NCBI GenBank assembly: GCA_025093555.1
Contig: JAIWNF010000022.1
Location: 1 to 64,000, forward strand
DNA length: 64,000 nt
Reading direction: 5' to 3'
From: Circinella umbellata
Lineage: Eukaryota; Mucoromycota; Mucoromycetes; Mucorales; Lichtheimiaceae
The notes below the pieces were generated by a model. The model made no database searches, was not told the DNA's origin, and worked only from the letters and a program-made list of their open reading frames with translations. Position 1 is the first letter of the stretch, and each line of letters begins with the position of its first letter. The translations under genes and the position numbers were made by a program. Below, in pieces: positions 25,498-37,759 of the stretch.

Positions 25498-27764
25498 ATG
25501 CAACAATCATCCATTGTACACAATGGGTTCTTGGAAAAACTTCCTTATGATATTATTTCTAATATCTTTTTATACCTCGATCAGCAAGATTGTGTGAATT
25601 GTATGGCGACATGTCCTGAATGGTATGACCTCATCCCTCAATTTACACAAGCCAACTGGGAAACAATAAGTCTTTATTCGGACGGTATTAGCCAATATCA
25701 AGAACGGAATCTAGGAAAACATGTTAAACACGTCAAATTTGATAATGTTCCAGAAGGTGTATTGCTAAATATGATGAAAAAGTTACTTGACCGTGAATGT
25801 ACTAAAATTGAATCATTTGGTAAAATATTATATGCGAAAACAAAGAAAAGTGAACGGATTAGTTTAATAAAAAGAAAAAACATGGGCTAACAAATAGTAA
25901 TTTTGCACCCATTCGTTGTATATACGTATGTGTATCGTTATCTTTTTTAGAATTTTATCGCTGTACCAGTGTGAAGACAGAAGAACAAGATGTGTTTCTA
26001 AATCAGTTACGACGACTCGCGTCACATCGACTTACTCACTTGACCTTCGAAGATCACGATTTAAAGTTCTCAATACTTGATTTAATTTTCGTCTGTTCTC
26101 ATCTTACTCATTTTTCATATCATACGGTTTCCAGCGGGTTTACTTCGCTTGATTATAATGATAAACCAATACAACTACGACCAAGTGATCAAACTTTATA
26201 CAATACTTTGATTTATTTGCACATGGACGCCGTTATACCTACTATTCAATACCAAGCCCAATCTATCATTTATAGGACCCCAAATCTTAAGTATTTTATT
26301 GGTGCGTCTAATCGTCACCAGATCAAAAATTTTCGAACATTGATACCACCCGACTTTGTATTATTATGGTGTCCTAAACTTGAATATTATGTTGGTGATG
26401 GTAGTTACAATAATGGAGAAAATTTCATACATGATACATTTGCACAATCGTCAACTTTATTGTCGTCAGCGACAACGACAGCAAACAGTCATAGTAACAA
26501 TAACAATAGCAACGATAATCAACAACATGCATTTCAATATTTTTGTGCAGGTAATGCTTGTGACACGAGTCAAATTATTTCTGTTTTGCGCAAGTACAAA
26601 GACACACTGAAACACCTAAAGATTGCTCAATCTTCTTTTGATACCCCTAATGGTCCTTCCGATTGGAGACACACATTTCAAGCAATCCCAATGCAACAGC
26701 TATGTACACTATATTGTAACAATATCAATTATAGCATGAAATCTATTGTCGCTTTATTGAATACATGCCGTAACACTATTCAAGAAGTTCACCTACAACA
26801 CGATAGAAAACCTCATATATTAGATGTACCAACACTTCAATCACTACAAAAACTACCACAACTTCGAGCACTCACAATAAAACGTGTTGCGTTCACGGAC
26901 AAATCTTCCGTGGTTACTTTATTAACCAGACTACCTTTACTGGGAACTCTTATGCTCGAAGGGGAGAAATTAGTCACATTACCTGAAGAAGCTGCACCAC
27001 TCTCAAATAGTCTCAGATGTCTCACCCCTGTGAAGACTCATATTATTAGTAATGATGGTGAGAGGCTACTCGAAAGTCCAGGTTTTTTTGCGCCCTTATC
27101 TCAATGTGGATTGAATCTGGAAAGTATCATACTAAAATGCCGTGGTGACATTGGTATTCAGTTTACAATGCTCGATGTATTGGCTGCTCTACCATTATTA
27201 AAATCTCTGCATGTGGAGTTCATTGGCAATTATTACAACCAAGGATTTCATGAAGAAAAAGAGGAGCAGCACATGCTTAAATTTCTCAACAATTTTCTTC
27301 ATAGATGTGATAATGATATGAACAACTATATAACAATAACATCACCACCAAAAATCGAAAAAATGACTCTTTATGGGGTTTCTAAATTAACTTATAATAT
27401 GCTTAATACACTAGGTGATTTCACCAACTTACAAGATTTTACTGTCCATCTTTCTATACCTTATCCGGCAAATCGTGAGCGTGTAGTGTCCTCAGGCAGC
27501 CCGTTGTGGAATGTTGATTTATCTGGTATTTGGGAATTGTTACGCAAGAGCAAAAAATTAAAAAAAATCGTTTTCATGAGTGTGATATTAGTTGATGAAG
27601 AAGACATTCCATCAAGATATTTGACCAGGAAACTAGCTGAACAACAGCAAGATGATTTTCAGTTACGGAAGTATGTCGTAAAACCTGGACACAACCGTCC
27701 TTTATTCAGAGGTAAAATGGTGATACAGCAAATTGTACAGATCATCAATGTAGATTATCAATAG
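25498..27764 (+). CDS. F-box/LRR protein (paralogue C)
   Basis: Exons 25498-25819 and 25951-27764 give 711 aa. The 131-bp intron (GTAAAA...TTTTAG) is phase 1 at the same site as in paralogues A and B. The F-box reads LEKLPYDIISNIFLYLDQQD and CMATCPEWYDLIPQF; a Pro replaces the usual Arg of CREWY. The LRR region is collinear with A and B (LPQLRALTIKRVAF, LPLLGTLMLEGEK, LTYNMLNTLGDFTNLQ). A short Ser/Asn-rich insert follows YVGDGSYNNGE. It is 18 kb from the tandem array yet close in sequence to paralogue A, so it derives from dispersed duplication or rearrangement. Presumed SCF substrate adaptor. Confidence 0.9.
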
Positions 27765-28723
27765 TAATAAGTTATACTCCTTCTTCCCTTTGCTTTTATT
27801 CAGTTTTTCAGTGGAATCCTGTTAATTTTAATATTACATTTTTCATTTGTTTCTGTCCATGCTCAATAAAAAATACTTCTGTAAAATTTTATATCAAAAA
27901 TGCCGTAATTCATACGATTTTTTGCTTTGCAATTAGTTTGGATTCAATACCTTCAATGCCAATACTCACTGGTTAGAAACATAATACGTACCAGTGTTGG
28001 TAATATTCACCAATTTCAAACTATCTATAATATAGCTCTACAATTGACAATGCGACTGTACTTTGAACTGTAAAAATAAAATGATGAGCATAAAGTTGCA
28101 AAGTTGTAGCCTATACTTTCGCTGTAAATCTTTACTTGGAATAAATAATTAGCTTTACGTATAGATTGTAAATGCATTCGTGTGATACGTATATCATTTA
28201 TATTTGATTTGCTCTACGTATGTATGTACTTTTCAATAACAGAAGAAAATATTAAAGGGGTTTCCATTGTAACATATTCATCTTGACAATATGAGAAATA
28301 TTGTCATGATACCATTTGTTTTGTGTATAGGTACATGCAGAATAGTGTGATTAGTAGAGAATAGATTCTAAATACAGTTTACGTATTTATTTATACATGT
28401 ACAATATACATACATAACTTATCACACTAAAAAAGAAAACAAAAAGACATCCGTAATTGCCACTTTTTTTTAAAAGTCTTCAGTCTCATCCAGCTTATAA
28501 CAATCATAAAAAAGAAAAAGAAAAAACAAGCCAATAATAATAATAAAAAACAGTTTAATATAACACTAAGATGTTATTTAACATAAATATTATTTTTATA
28601 TAATCCAATCCAGTTATACATAGAAAAATAGACATATTTGAACTAAAAAGAAAACTAATATTGATGAGAGGGGAATATAATTACTATTAAGTATTATCAT
28701 GTATTACATACCATTTTTAGCAG
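27765..28723. other. Intergenic between convergent F-box genes
   Basis: AT-rich 3' flanks of two convergent genes. No gene, RNA or repeat recognised. Confidence 0.4.
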
Positions 28724-30808
28724 TTAATATATACGTCTTTGACATATCAAGCGACTTGGTCCTCTTCTCCCATAAGGTGTCATATCATATTTTTTGTGCA
28801 TAATATCAACTTGTTCTTGAGATATTTCGGAACTTTTTTCTACATCAGCTTCTTCAATCGATACATATTGTAAGCTTTTACTTTTACAAAGCATGTGTGC
28901 AAGTCCTGGACCATCCACAAGAACGCATCGCGATTTTCCATCCATCCCATAAGTCGCTTGTATACAAAGTGTTTTCAACGATGGTAGTTCACCCAATGAG
29001 TGAAGAAAGTCAAATGATAATAATCGTACTCGGTTTAGTTCAAGAGATTCAATAGCCGTCAAACAAAGTCGTTTACCAAACAAAACAAGTCCATCATCCT
29101 TATATAATCGAGAATCAAGCATAACTCGAATGTTTTTGATCGTCGGTATATAGGTTGTTGCGATAAGTAAGTCATCAGTCACTTCAGGTACATTGGTCAA
29201 CCAAATATCTTCAAGACTATAGCCATCGGGTTCTTCTTTGGAAAGTTGTTGGAACAGATGTACCGGAGAATCCCCACTATCATCATCCGTATCCATCTGT
29301 AAAATGACAGCATCCAATTCCAAATGTTTTAAACGCCGCAATGGATTGAGAATACTTGTCAGTTTCAAAGGCATCAATAAAGTATTACGAACAATCAACG
29401 TTTGTAATTGAGGACATTGTTCAAGCATGGACACCAATGCAGAATCTTCATAAGTAATATTGATCAAAACCAATGTATCCAAGTAAGGACACAAAGGGAT
29501 AGTCTCAAACATAAATGACCAATCTTGATCAGGTGTTATCGTCGCGATTGATCTTGCAAGAATAACACATTTTAAAGTAGAAGCATTTCGTATAAGAAAA
29601 TGTCCAATTCTTTCTGCTCCATAAGCATCTCCTTCATATGTCATAAAGTATTGAAGTCCATCGAGTGAATGTTGTTGACGTCTTTTGTCGTTTTCATAAA
29701 AGTTGTGAAATATACTGCAAAGTTGATTAGACTGATGTCCTTGATCCGTGTTTATTTCCAAATATTGAAGTTTGGGACACCATAACAATAAATCATCCAG
29801 ATCAGGTATGGTAGTATCGTACGATGGAAAAATCTCTTCTTCTTCTTCTTCTTCCTCTTGACTTTGTTTCGTAATCTCTCCATTGGAACATACAAGATGT
29901 CGTAAGTTTGGACATTTTCGTAAAACAGATTCTAAACGTATATGTTTCTCTAAGACGACATCCAAAATCAAGGATATAATATTTTCATGTATAGATTTAT
30001 CTTTCCATTTCTGTTGTAATTGTTGTTTTACGTCGTATGTTGAAGATATTGAAGTTGATAATGACATAGAAGTTGAATTTTCAGTTTCTTGTAATGATGA
30101 TATCTTGGACGTTGTCATTGTTGTTGTTGTTGGTTCTTTGTCATATAATCCATATAAAGTGTAAGCATGGATGGATGGATTGGTAAATGTAAAATGAGTC
30201 AATCGAGGACATGCTTCAAAGACGTCAAGAAATGCCACATTGGAACCATGTTCTTCCATATCCAAATGCGTTGTATAAGATCCCAATTGTTTTAATAATG
30301 GTAAAAATTTATGTTGTTTTGCTGTATTACATCTTTCGAATTCTAAAAATACAATGAAAATTTTGGTTAGTCTTGCTAATTCAATCTGTTTGTTTATTCA
30401 ACATCAAATGATTTTTTTTATCTTACTTATAAATCGAAGGTAACGGCAATTACGGTCAATGAGTTTTTGCATGATATGGTACAAGTCACGTTCTTTCCAA
30501 ATTAAAAAAGTAATATTTTTAACATGTTCACCAACAAATTGTAACCAAAGTGTTTGTTTTAATGAGTGACGTGTTCCTTTAATAACTAATGTCGACCATA
30601 ATTCTTGTGTAAAAGTAGGTAAAATGGTATACCATTCACGACATACTTGCATACATTGTAAACAATCTTTTTGTGAAAGGAACTTGACAATGTCAAGTAT
30701 GATATCCGAAGTTAATCGATTGAATAAGGTGAGATTATTTTCAATAATCGTTGAATTTCTTGTTGTTGCAATAATAGGATTGATCTTGACATGATCATTA
30801 ATAAACAT
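28724..30808 (-). CDS. F-box/LRR protein (diverged)
   Basis: Exons 30808-30427 and 30342-28724 give 666 aa. The 84-bp intron (GTAAGA...TTTTAG) is phase 1 and follows the F-box exactly as in paralogues A-C; even the first residues after it (KFERC) parallel EFTRC. The F-box is LTSDIILDIVKFLSQKD followed by CMQVCREWYTILPTF. LRR-like leucine spacing is seen at CPNLRHLVCSNGE, CPYLDTLVLINITY, CPQLQTLIVRNTLL and LPSLKTLCIQATYG. It carries a Glu run (about residue 275), coded by the TTC repeat at 29832-29849, and Ser/Thr-rich low complexity before it. It is clearly homologous but much more diverged than A-C. Presumed SCF substrate adaptor of unknown target. Confidence 0.88.
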
Positions 30809-31535
30809 AATTCCCCAATGATCGGGGTTCCTTGTTTTGTTTATATAAAATCAATAAAAAAAAAGAGAGAGATCGGTGAAACTAAAGAATATTTTTTTTT
30901 TTGATTGAATAATTTACCTTATCTTATCAATTTTATAACTCGTCTAACTTAAAATAGTGTAGTTTCTTTTTTTCCCCCAAAAAAATATATCTGGTTTCTT
31001 ACTCCTATTATAGAATTTTTTTGTTCGCTGTCTGAAGTAACAATAGGTTTCTTCAACAATGATAACTTGATAATGACATGTTTAATAAAAAGATTAAGCT
31101 TCTTTTTATTTTTAATATGATATCATATATCTTCAGAATAAAAATATAATAAAAATTAAATTGTCCAACAATAAACCATCCTACTTTAGACTGTGGATTT
31201 TTGTAATACACGCTTGTATTGCACCTTGTTCACCAGTGTGATTTTACATCTTATCTTTCATTTTCACTAATAACTATTCAAACGATGGTGACTAACAAAA
31301 TAGTTTCAAATCATCGAACGGTTCGCAAACGTCAACTCAGGTAACATGTAAATTGAAATCAGCCGAATTTTACACTAAGATTTTAAGTGAATTTTTTATT
31401 TGACAAACATCATTAGATTGAAAAAACCCTTATCTGAATACGTACGCTTTTTCTTAATGAATTACTATTACAAGAAAGTCAATAAAATATAATTTTATAG
31501 GTGCGTATATTACTCCCGTTAAGGCTTCGACCCGT
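30809..31535. other. Intergenic upstream of the divergent F-box gene
   Basis: AT-rich with T- and A-runs. No gene seen. Confidence 0.35.
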
Positions 31536-31588
31536 CTACGTATCAGGGTGTAAAAGTTAACGGATTTGAAATTAACGGGGTTCCACTG
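31536..31588. repeat. Solo end of a pogo/Tigger-like element
   Basis: Reverse-complemented it begins CAGTGGAACCCCGTTAATTT and continues into a TTAACTTTTACACCC-like segment. This is the same terminal pattern as the right ends at 55218 and 56141. No partner end was found nearby, and the next element (MITE at 31598) lies within 10 bp. Confidence 0.5.
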
Positions 31589-31597
31589 GAGTACATA

Positions 31598-32228
31598 TGG
31601 TGCATTTCACTTGTAATCGCCAATAATTTCCACTGGTTTCTAGAGGCTTCAGCTTCACACTAAATCAATATTTTCTAATTCCACACTTTAAGTATTATTT
31701 TTAAGCTTATTATAAACAGTTATTAAAGTTTAGAAAGTTGTAAAAATGTTTTAAAAAAAAGCTGAAGCTTGTCAAAGTTGGTCAGTCATAGCCCATTTCT
31801 GACCATTTTGGCTGGGCAAGAGACAAAATTGAAAGATAAAAACTACATATCGAAGTTCTCAAGCATAGGTGAAGCAAATCACGTGATATGAGTAGTAGAT
31901 GAAAATCTTAGAATGAGCTGTATCACAGTATCACAATATTGGAATCTAAGACCATAATATAAAGATAAGAAACTATAGAACAATTTTTAGTCTACTAAAA
32001 ATATACATATATTTGATAAAGTTTACTGCATTTAATATTAATGCTTAAACAATTTGATTGTACTATATTCCTCACATGTATAAGCTTCTTCTTATTACAG
32101 TAGTGATGCAAAAACAATTATATGTAAAAGTAATAACTGTAACACAAATCACCAAATAAAGAAGCGGATTTTAAAATTGAAAAATTGAAATAAAATAAAT
32201 TATTGGCGATTACAAGTGAAATGCACCA
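31598..32228. mobile_element. MITE with perfect 32-bp terminal inverted repeats
   Basis: The left end starts TGGTGCATTTCACTTGTAAT and the right end, reverse-complemented, is identical for 32 bp. TA flanks both ends (31596-31597 and 32229-32230). The interior (631 bp total) is AT-rich and has no coding frame of note. Perfect TIRs suggest recent movement. The family is not assigned: TA duplication fits Tc1/mariner. Confidence 0.82.
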
Positions 32229-32396
32229 TAATATGTACACATAAAATGATGACAAGGTATTATATATCAAAAATCTAAGTAATTATAATAACGTGTGCGA
32301 ACAGAAAAGAGAAATAATAAATTTTATGCTATGATATGAGATGACTATTTATAAGATTTTTGTTTTTTGCTAACACTGATAAAATCACAGTGATCA

Positions 32397-32789
32397 CTGT
32401 GCATTATTCCATCTTTGAATTCAAGGATCAACTGCTACGTAGAACAGGTTGTAGAAATTTAAAATAGCGACCGAACCTTTGTCTTAAAAGTTAAAGGATC
32501 AAAGGATTAGATTCAAGGATGGATCCTTAAAAAGCTATAGCTGAAGTGTTTTTGTGGAAATAAACTAAAATAAAACAAAAAGATCAAAAGCTTCCATCTT
32601 CATTTACTTATTTATTTTGTTATAGTTTAACATGCTTTATTAAATGTGCTATTTTATAGCATTGTTGTATGATTTTTGAAGGATCAAAAGATGAGATTCG
32701 AGGATTGACCCTCGAAAATGTTTAAACATCCGATGATCCTTTGTTCATCCTTGAAAATTAATTTTTCAAGGATGGAATTAGGCACAGTT
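32397..32789. repeat. MITE-like inverted repeat rich in AAGGATCA motifs
   Basis: The ends CTGTGCATTATTCCATCTTT and, reverse-complemented, CTGTGCCTAATTCCATCCTT form an imperfect inverted repeat about 390 bp apart. Inside, AAGGAT.AA motifs recur (about 32427, 32500, 32515, 32682, 32765). No target duplication was found. Confidence 0.5.
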
Positions 32790-34390
32790 GATGGTGGTAT
32801 CACCTTCTTGTTCTTGAAATCCGTACACTGGTTCGTTGACCCTTTCACTTAATTTTTGATGATTTTTTATTTCTTTGATGCTTTACGTCGCAATCATCTA
32901 TAATTTCAATATTTGGTTGGGCATGATGATTTGACTACAATGACAACTTATTTACAAAACTAACCTTTACTTTTAACATAACTTTGATGATATCAAAAAA
33001 AAAAAAACAGATGTGATTAATGATGGATTCGTAAGAATCTCACATCCATTCCTGTTTAATGAACGAGTGACATACCTATCTAGACAGTCCATAATTGTGG
33101 CTCTCATTCTTGTACCTATAAATACGTATACAAGTAAAAGTAAGACTACACAGAAGATTGCAATATTATATAATCGTTATGCTGATGACTTACTATTTTC
33201 ATTTAATGTTGCAATCTTTTGATGAGCCAGCAAGAGATTCTTTATTTTTGCTTTTAATAATGATAAGCGAAACATATTCTTCAAAATCTTCGGCACATGA
33301 AGATTTCGTTCCACCAATTCTCCTCCCCCGCAGTCTTCTCTCCTACATTCGCAGCATACCACCTCCAGACGATCATTCATGACCACCATGTCTGGACGCA
33401 CAGAACGATGCTGGTCATCTATAGGCTTTGTGCCACTCACTTCACGATCAGCATTGACTCTTATAAATGTTGCCATCGATGTGCGATCTCTATATATCAG
33501 TACACAAAATGTTTAGGTAACAAAGGTCGCTCTCAGCTACTTTGCCGAAAAAAAAACTTACCATCCGACAGCAACAACATCGTCGAAGCATTTTTCCAAG
33601 TTACTCCAAAAGCTTATTACGTAGTCCGTTTCTGAACCATGCGCTCTGGTTTCTTCAATTTATAAAATTGATATAAATTTAAAGAATCAAGGAGACTTTT
33701 TCACATCCCAGTCTTGATTATGCCTCGTGTGCGAACTGTCAAGGCCCATTGCACCAATGACGATCCATATTCCATCCAACCACCTCAAGTTTTTTTTAAT
33801 CCTTAGTTGTTATCATTATCGACAATAACTTCCGATACGGCTTTGTGACATGCATTGAACATTTGGTGATATGCTTCGGGAGGACAGGAAGAATGATATC
33901 ACCAATTTTGTATTGTTTTTTAATATCTTCCTTTGTGTAATACTCATTCCAGCCGTTGTCATCAACGTCTAATATAAAGGAATGAACGACACTATTATAT
34001 TGTAACCAAGGTTAGAGACTTAGTGTTGTTATCTAAAGGGAAAAAAAGATATGTATAGTGAATGACTTACTGTTCGTATTCAAGTTTTTTACCGCGTTGG
34101 TACATAATATCTTCAACGTATATTATTTTGCCATCTTTATCAGTTTTTAAAAGCCATTTTTGATTATCATCCATGCTTTCAAAAGCATCTTGGAATCTTT
34201 TCTTCGCCTCCGAAGTGAGCAGACACGAATCGTTTTTGGAACTATCGGAAGATCCACGAGTTCTTTTTGCTGCTGTTGAGGATGATGACGACGGGGTTGG
34301 TACTGATGCTGATGCTGAAGAAGTATTTAATCTCGGAGTTGCTGGTGATTATTCTTTTTCTTTATTAGGCGTTCTATACGGAGTATGAAA
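32790..34390 (-). pseudogene. Decayed copy 1 of the unknown multi-exon family
   Basis: Collinear with the intact gene at 58207-60735. The exon encoding LTSEAKKRFQDAFESMDDNQ to EYEQ ends at a donor identical in context (GAACA|GTAAGT). Then VHSFILDVDDNGWNEYYTKE, a damaged exon with FWSNLEKCFDD, the core exon TSMATFIRVNADREVSG to RPDMVVMNDRLEVV, then GTRMRATIMDC and a final SIKEIKNHQK exon. A one-base deletion shifts frame after DIILPVLP (about 33875), and stops occur near 33700 and in the last exon. Its predicted protein is more like the copies at 44.1 and 49.3 kb than the intact one. Confidence 0.8.
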
Positions 34391-35720
34391 AGCCTTTTTT
34401 CTCAATCGTTGTTAAAGTTGTGGTGGTAGTATTATGGTTTTCGATAACTTCTTCAAAATGGTTGTCCTAGTGATAATGTATTAGTACCACATGAGTCACA
34501 TGTGATTTTTAATTTATTATAATATATACTTACTGTTATGGTTCCGAAAACTGCTTCTAACACCTCTTCCCGGTGAGGTTGCTTGTACGATATTTTCTAA
34601 TTAAAGTAAAATGTTAGTTCTAAGGTATACCATATCAACTAAGAACACATTTTCTGACTGAAATCATTACCTGAATATTTGCTTTGCGAGATATTTCACT
34701 AAAGCTTTTTTTTTCCAATATTTAATAACATGATTTTTGGGGAATTTCTGACAAAAAATGTTTAATCCTGTAGATAAAACTCTGCCAGGTTGGACTTTCC
34801 TATGTTGTTGTAGCAAAAAACTCGAGGAGAGCTTGAAAAAATAGAATACATAGATTAGTATCTGGGGGAATAGCATTTATAATACAATTATGTTCTTTTT
34901 ACTGTATCTGCTACCTTTTTCGACTGAATTTGTAATGTTTGATTCTGAATTTGACATTTCGAGAAGTAAACATCGATGGCCTTAAGTGGTGGGAAAGCGC
35001 TTCGAGAACAGGGCAGAACCACTTTATCTTAGCCATAACCATCTACATCACAGACCAACACCTGTAACTCTAATGGATGTTGTATACGAAACCATTAATT
35101 AATATATTAATAAACGCCAGGAAAAAAGTGGCCTTGTTTTACAAATATGGGACAACGTAAGATTAGCGTACCATGTGAGGGCTACCGATTCGACTATCGT
35201 GTCCACTGAAACCTTTTTTTTTAATCCATGCTATTGGAGCTTGTATATGTTTGACACTATGTAAAAAATTGTAATAAAAGATAAATATTAGTTTATATTT
35301 GGATATAATAGTTTATATGTTATTCAAAGATATAATACGTACCTTTTCAATTCAATAGCACAGGGAGTAAGAGGATCTTTTGGATAACCATTAGATATCA
35401 GTGTATCATTACAATTAGGATGCAGGCATTCTGAGTCAATCATCAAATTGAATAGAATTCATAAAAATACTTTGGGTAAGTAAAAGTATCACGGACTCAT
35501 AGTCAAAACTTTGATCCTCGCGTAATAAAAGTATTTCCGGTGTTGGATTATAGAGAGTCAAAAATGGATGTGTTCGAGTTATACCAGTACGATATTAAAA
35601 TAGGAGTCCCTTGTCGTATCCATTGTATCTTGAACCACTCTGGTTTGAATGCTGAAAAGTATTCTTTTTCAAGATAGCTGCAGATGATTAAGGTTTATCT
35701 TTCTTGCTCTTGCGACTGCT
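34391..35720 (-). pseudogene. Remnant of an unrecognised multi-exon gene
   Basis: Pieces on the minus strand between plausible splice sites read SECLHPNCNDTLISNGYP (about 35430-35375), HIQAPIAWIKKKGFSGHDSR (about 35240), PPLKAIDVYFSKCQIQNQ (about 34980) and RVLSTGLNIFCQKFPKNHVI (about 34770). A Cys pair (CLHPNC) may be half of a zinc-binding site. Stops lie between and inside pieces, so it is dead. No family was recognised. Confidence 0.4.
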
Positions 35721-36850
35721 GAACGTTCTTGTTGTTGTTGTCACTAATATATTTTTTTGGTAATATTTAAATTAACGCTATCTTCAAAACAAACGTCATC
35801 CTCCCCCTTCTTGTTTGTAGTCTTCTCTTCTTCTCTAAAATGGTCGCTGACCATTGATTCAAATGGAGTAGGAGTGATATCTTGTTTCAGGGACTACAAG
35901 TATCAGGAAGAGTTGTGTGAGATCATAAAAAATGATTGTGTCATGATTAGAATCTGCTTTTAGAGTTACTTTTTACAATTACTTTTCAAATCAACACGTC
36001 GAAATGTCGTGTCAAAATGAATCTGTACTTGATGCTGGATTAGTCAAAGAGATTTCGCTTTTTAACGCATTCGTGTTAGTTTTTAAAAACGATTTTGGCC
36101 TGATTTTGATTAAGACAGCAACCAAAAGTCGTGCCATCCTGCTGTCATGCCATCCCCCATATTTGACTCCGCTGTCTTCGGTCACGCCTTACTGTCCTAC
36201 CGTTTTCATAGCTGCCCATTGGCACTTGATATTATGGTATATGGGCTTCATAATTATTAGATCACATTTGTGTATAGATACTCTTATTTATCAGGTAATC
36301 AATAATGAATATCTTTTACTTAAACCCTCTTTACCAATGTAAGTAATACTTTTGGTTATTGGAAGTACACGATACGTAGGTTAACTTGACTTATACATTA
36401 TTACAATTCCAAATATGACTTTTGAGAAATAGCTTATCTTATAAGTATACATTTGGTCTTCTTTATTTTTTTTAAATAGTTATTGTGCCTACTTTATGGG
36501 TTTTTACTACAAGCATTTATTAGTAAAAAGATTTAATCAACTTTCGCATTATTTATTTATATCACCCCTGTTAAGATTTCGTACTCTCTTTATATAATAT
36601 AAATGTACAATATTTTTTATGTATTTTTAATTCATCATGTGATTTTAGTAAGTTAAATAAGTTAAATCATTATCATTATACTGCTGAATTAAAAAGAAGA
36701 TTATTTAAAACAAAACAATAGCACCGGTTTTTTTAACGTCATTATATGTTGAAAAATATAATTTATGCAAAGGTACAACTTGCAGGGCAGGGTAGTAAGG
36801 AAGGATCGATGGCACGATTAAGCAGAGTGGAATGAAATAAACACACTTAA
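35721..36850. other. Intergenic, no gene recognised
   Basis: A frame at 36004-36342 (plus) opens with MSCQNESVLDAGLVKEISLF but its later part is not protein-like and no partner exon was found. The rest is AT-rich. Confidence 0.3.
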
Positions 36851-37139
36851 ATTATATTTTTAAGAATAAACAGTCAATTGATACTGAATATAATGAAATG
36901 TTAGATATACAAGAAAATTTTTTAAATATTAATATAGAAGATATAAATATGATATATGAAGAGGATGATGTTATAAATAGTGAAGAAACAATATCTAAAA
37001 AAAGAAAAATAAATAAAGGTAAAGAAAAAATACATGAAGAAAATATATATGAAGTAGAAAAAATTATAAATCATATGTTAGATGATAAAGGAAAATTTAT
37101 ATTTTATGTTAAATGGGTAGGTTATAATGATAATGAGAA

Positions 37140-37275
37140 CTAGCAACCCTTCCTCGCTTCGCTCGGATAAATGAGCCCCTTCGCTTCGCTTCGGGTCATT
37201 TAACGGATTGCGTCGCAAAGGGGGGTTCCCCCCCTTGACCCCCCAAGCTGGGGCTACGCCCCAGACCCCCACGCC
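37140..37275 (-). repeat. Helitron 3'-terminal GC-rich hairpin region
   Basis: In an AT-rich window this stretch is strikingly GC-rich. Visible stems: AAGGGGGG/CCCCCCTT near 37218-37236 and CTGGGGC/GCCCCAG at 37248-37264, and the terminal imperfect hairpin next to CTAG. A diverged counterpart is found at 50335-50460 beside a decayed Helitron helicase, which supports it being the family's 3' transposition terminator rather than host DNA. Confidence 0.75.
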
Positions 37276-37759
37276 CAATGCTTTATATGAATTTGTGGAT
37301 AATAAATCTGAATCATGTTTTTTTTATCTTATCTTTCTGTATAACTGCTAAAAAATGAAAACAACTCGCTTTGCAAGTTGTATTTTTTTTCTTACCGTTT
37401 TCTCTTTATCAATTACAAATCACTGAAAAAAAAATCGAAACAACCTGCTTCGCACGTTGTTTAAGTTTTTCTTTTGTTTTATCTACTTACCTTCTTAATT
37501 CTAAACCCAGAAGTAACAACAATCCATAGTTTCTGTAATAATAATAATAATAATCGAAGAAAGAAATAAGAAAGAAGTAGGAGAAATAAGATGATATATA
37601 ATAAATATTGATGGTAAAAATGTTTGTGTTGGGATGTTTTTAGAAGGTACGTAATGTATTTATACGGTTGATGGTAAATTGAATAATCTGTGAGTTTGTG
37701 TCTATCTGTAATGGAACGTATGTGAAATAAAAAAAGAAAATGGTGGAAAAAAATTATGG

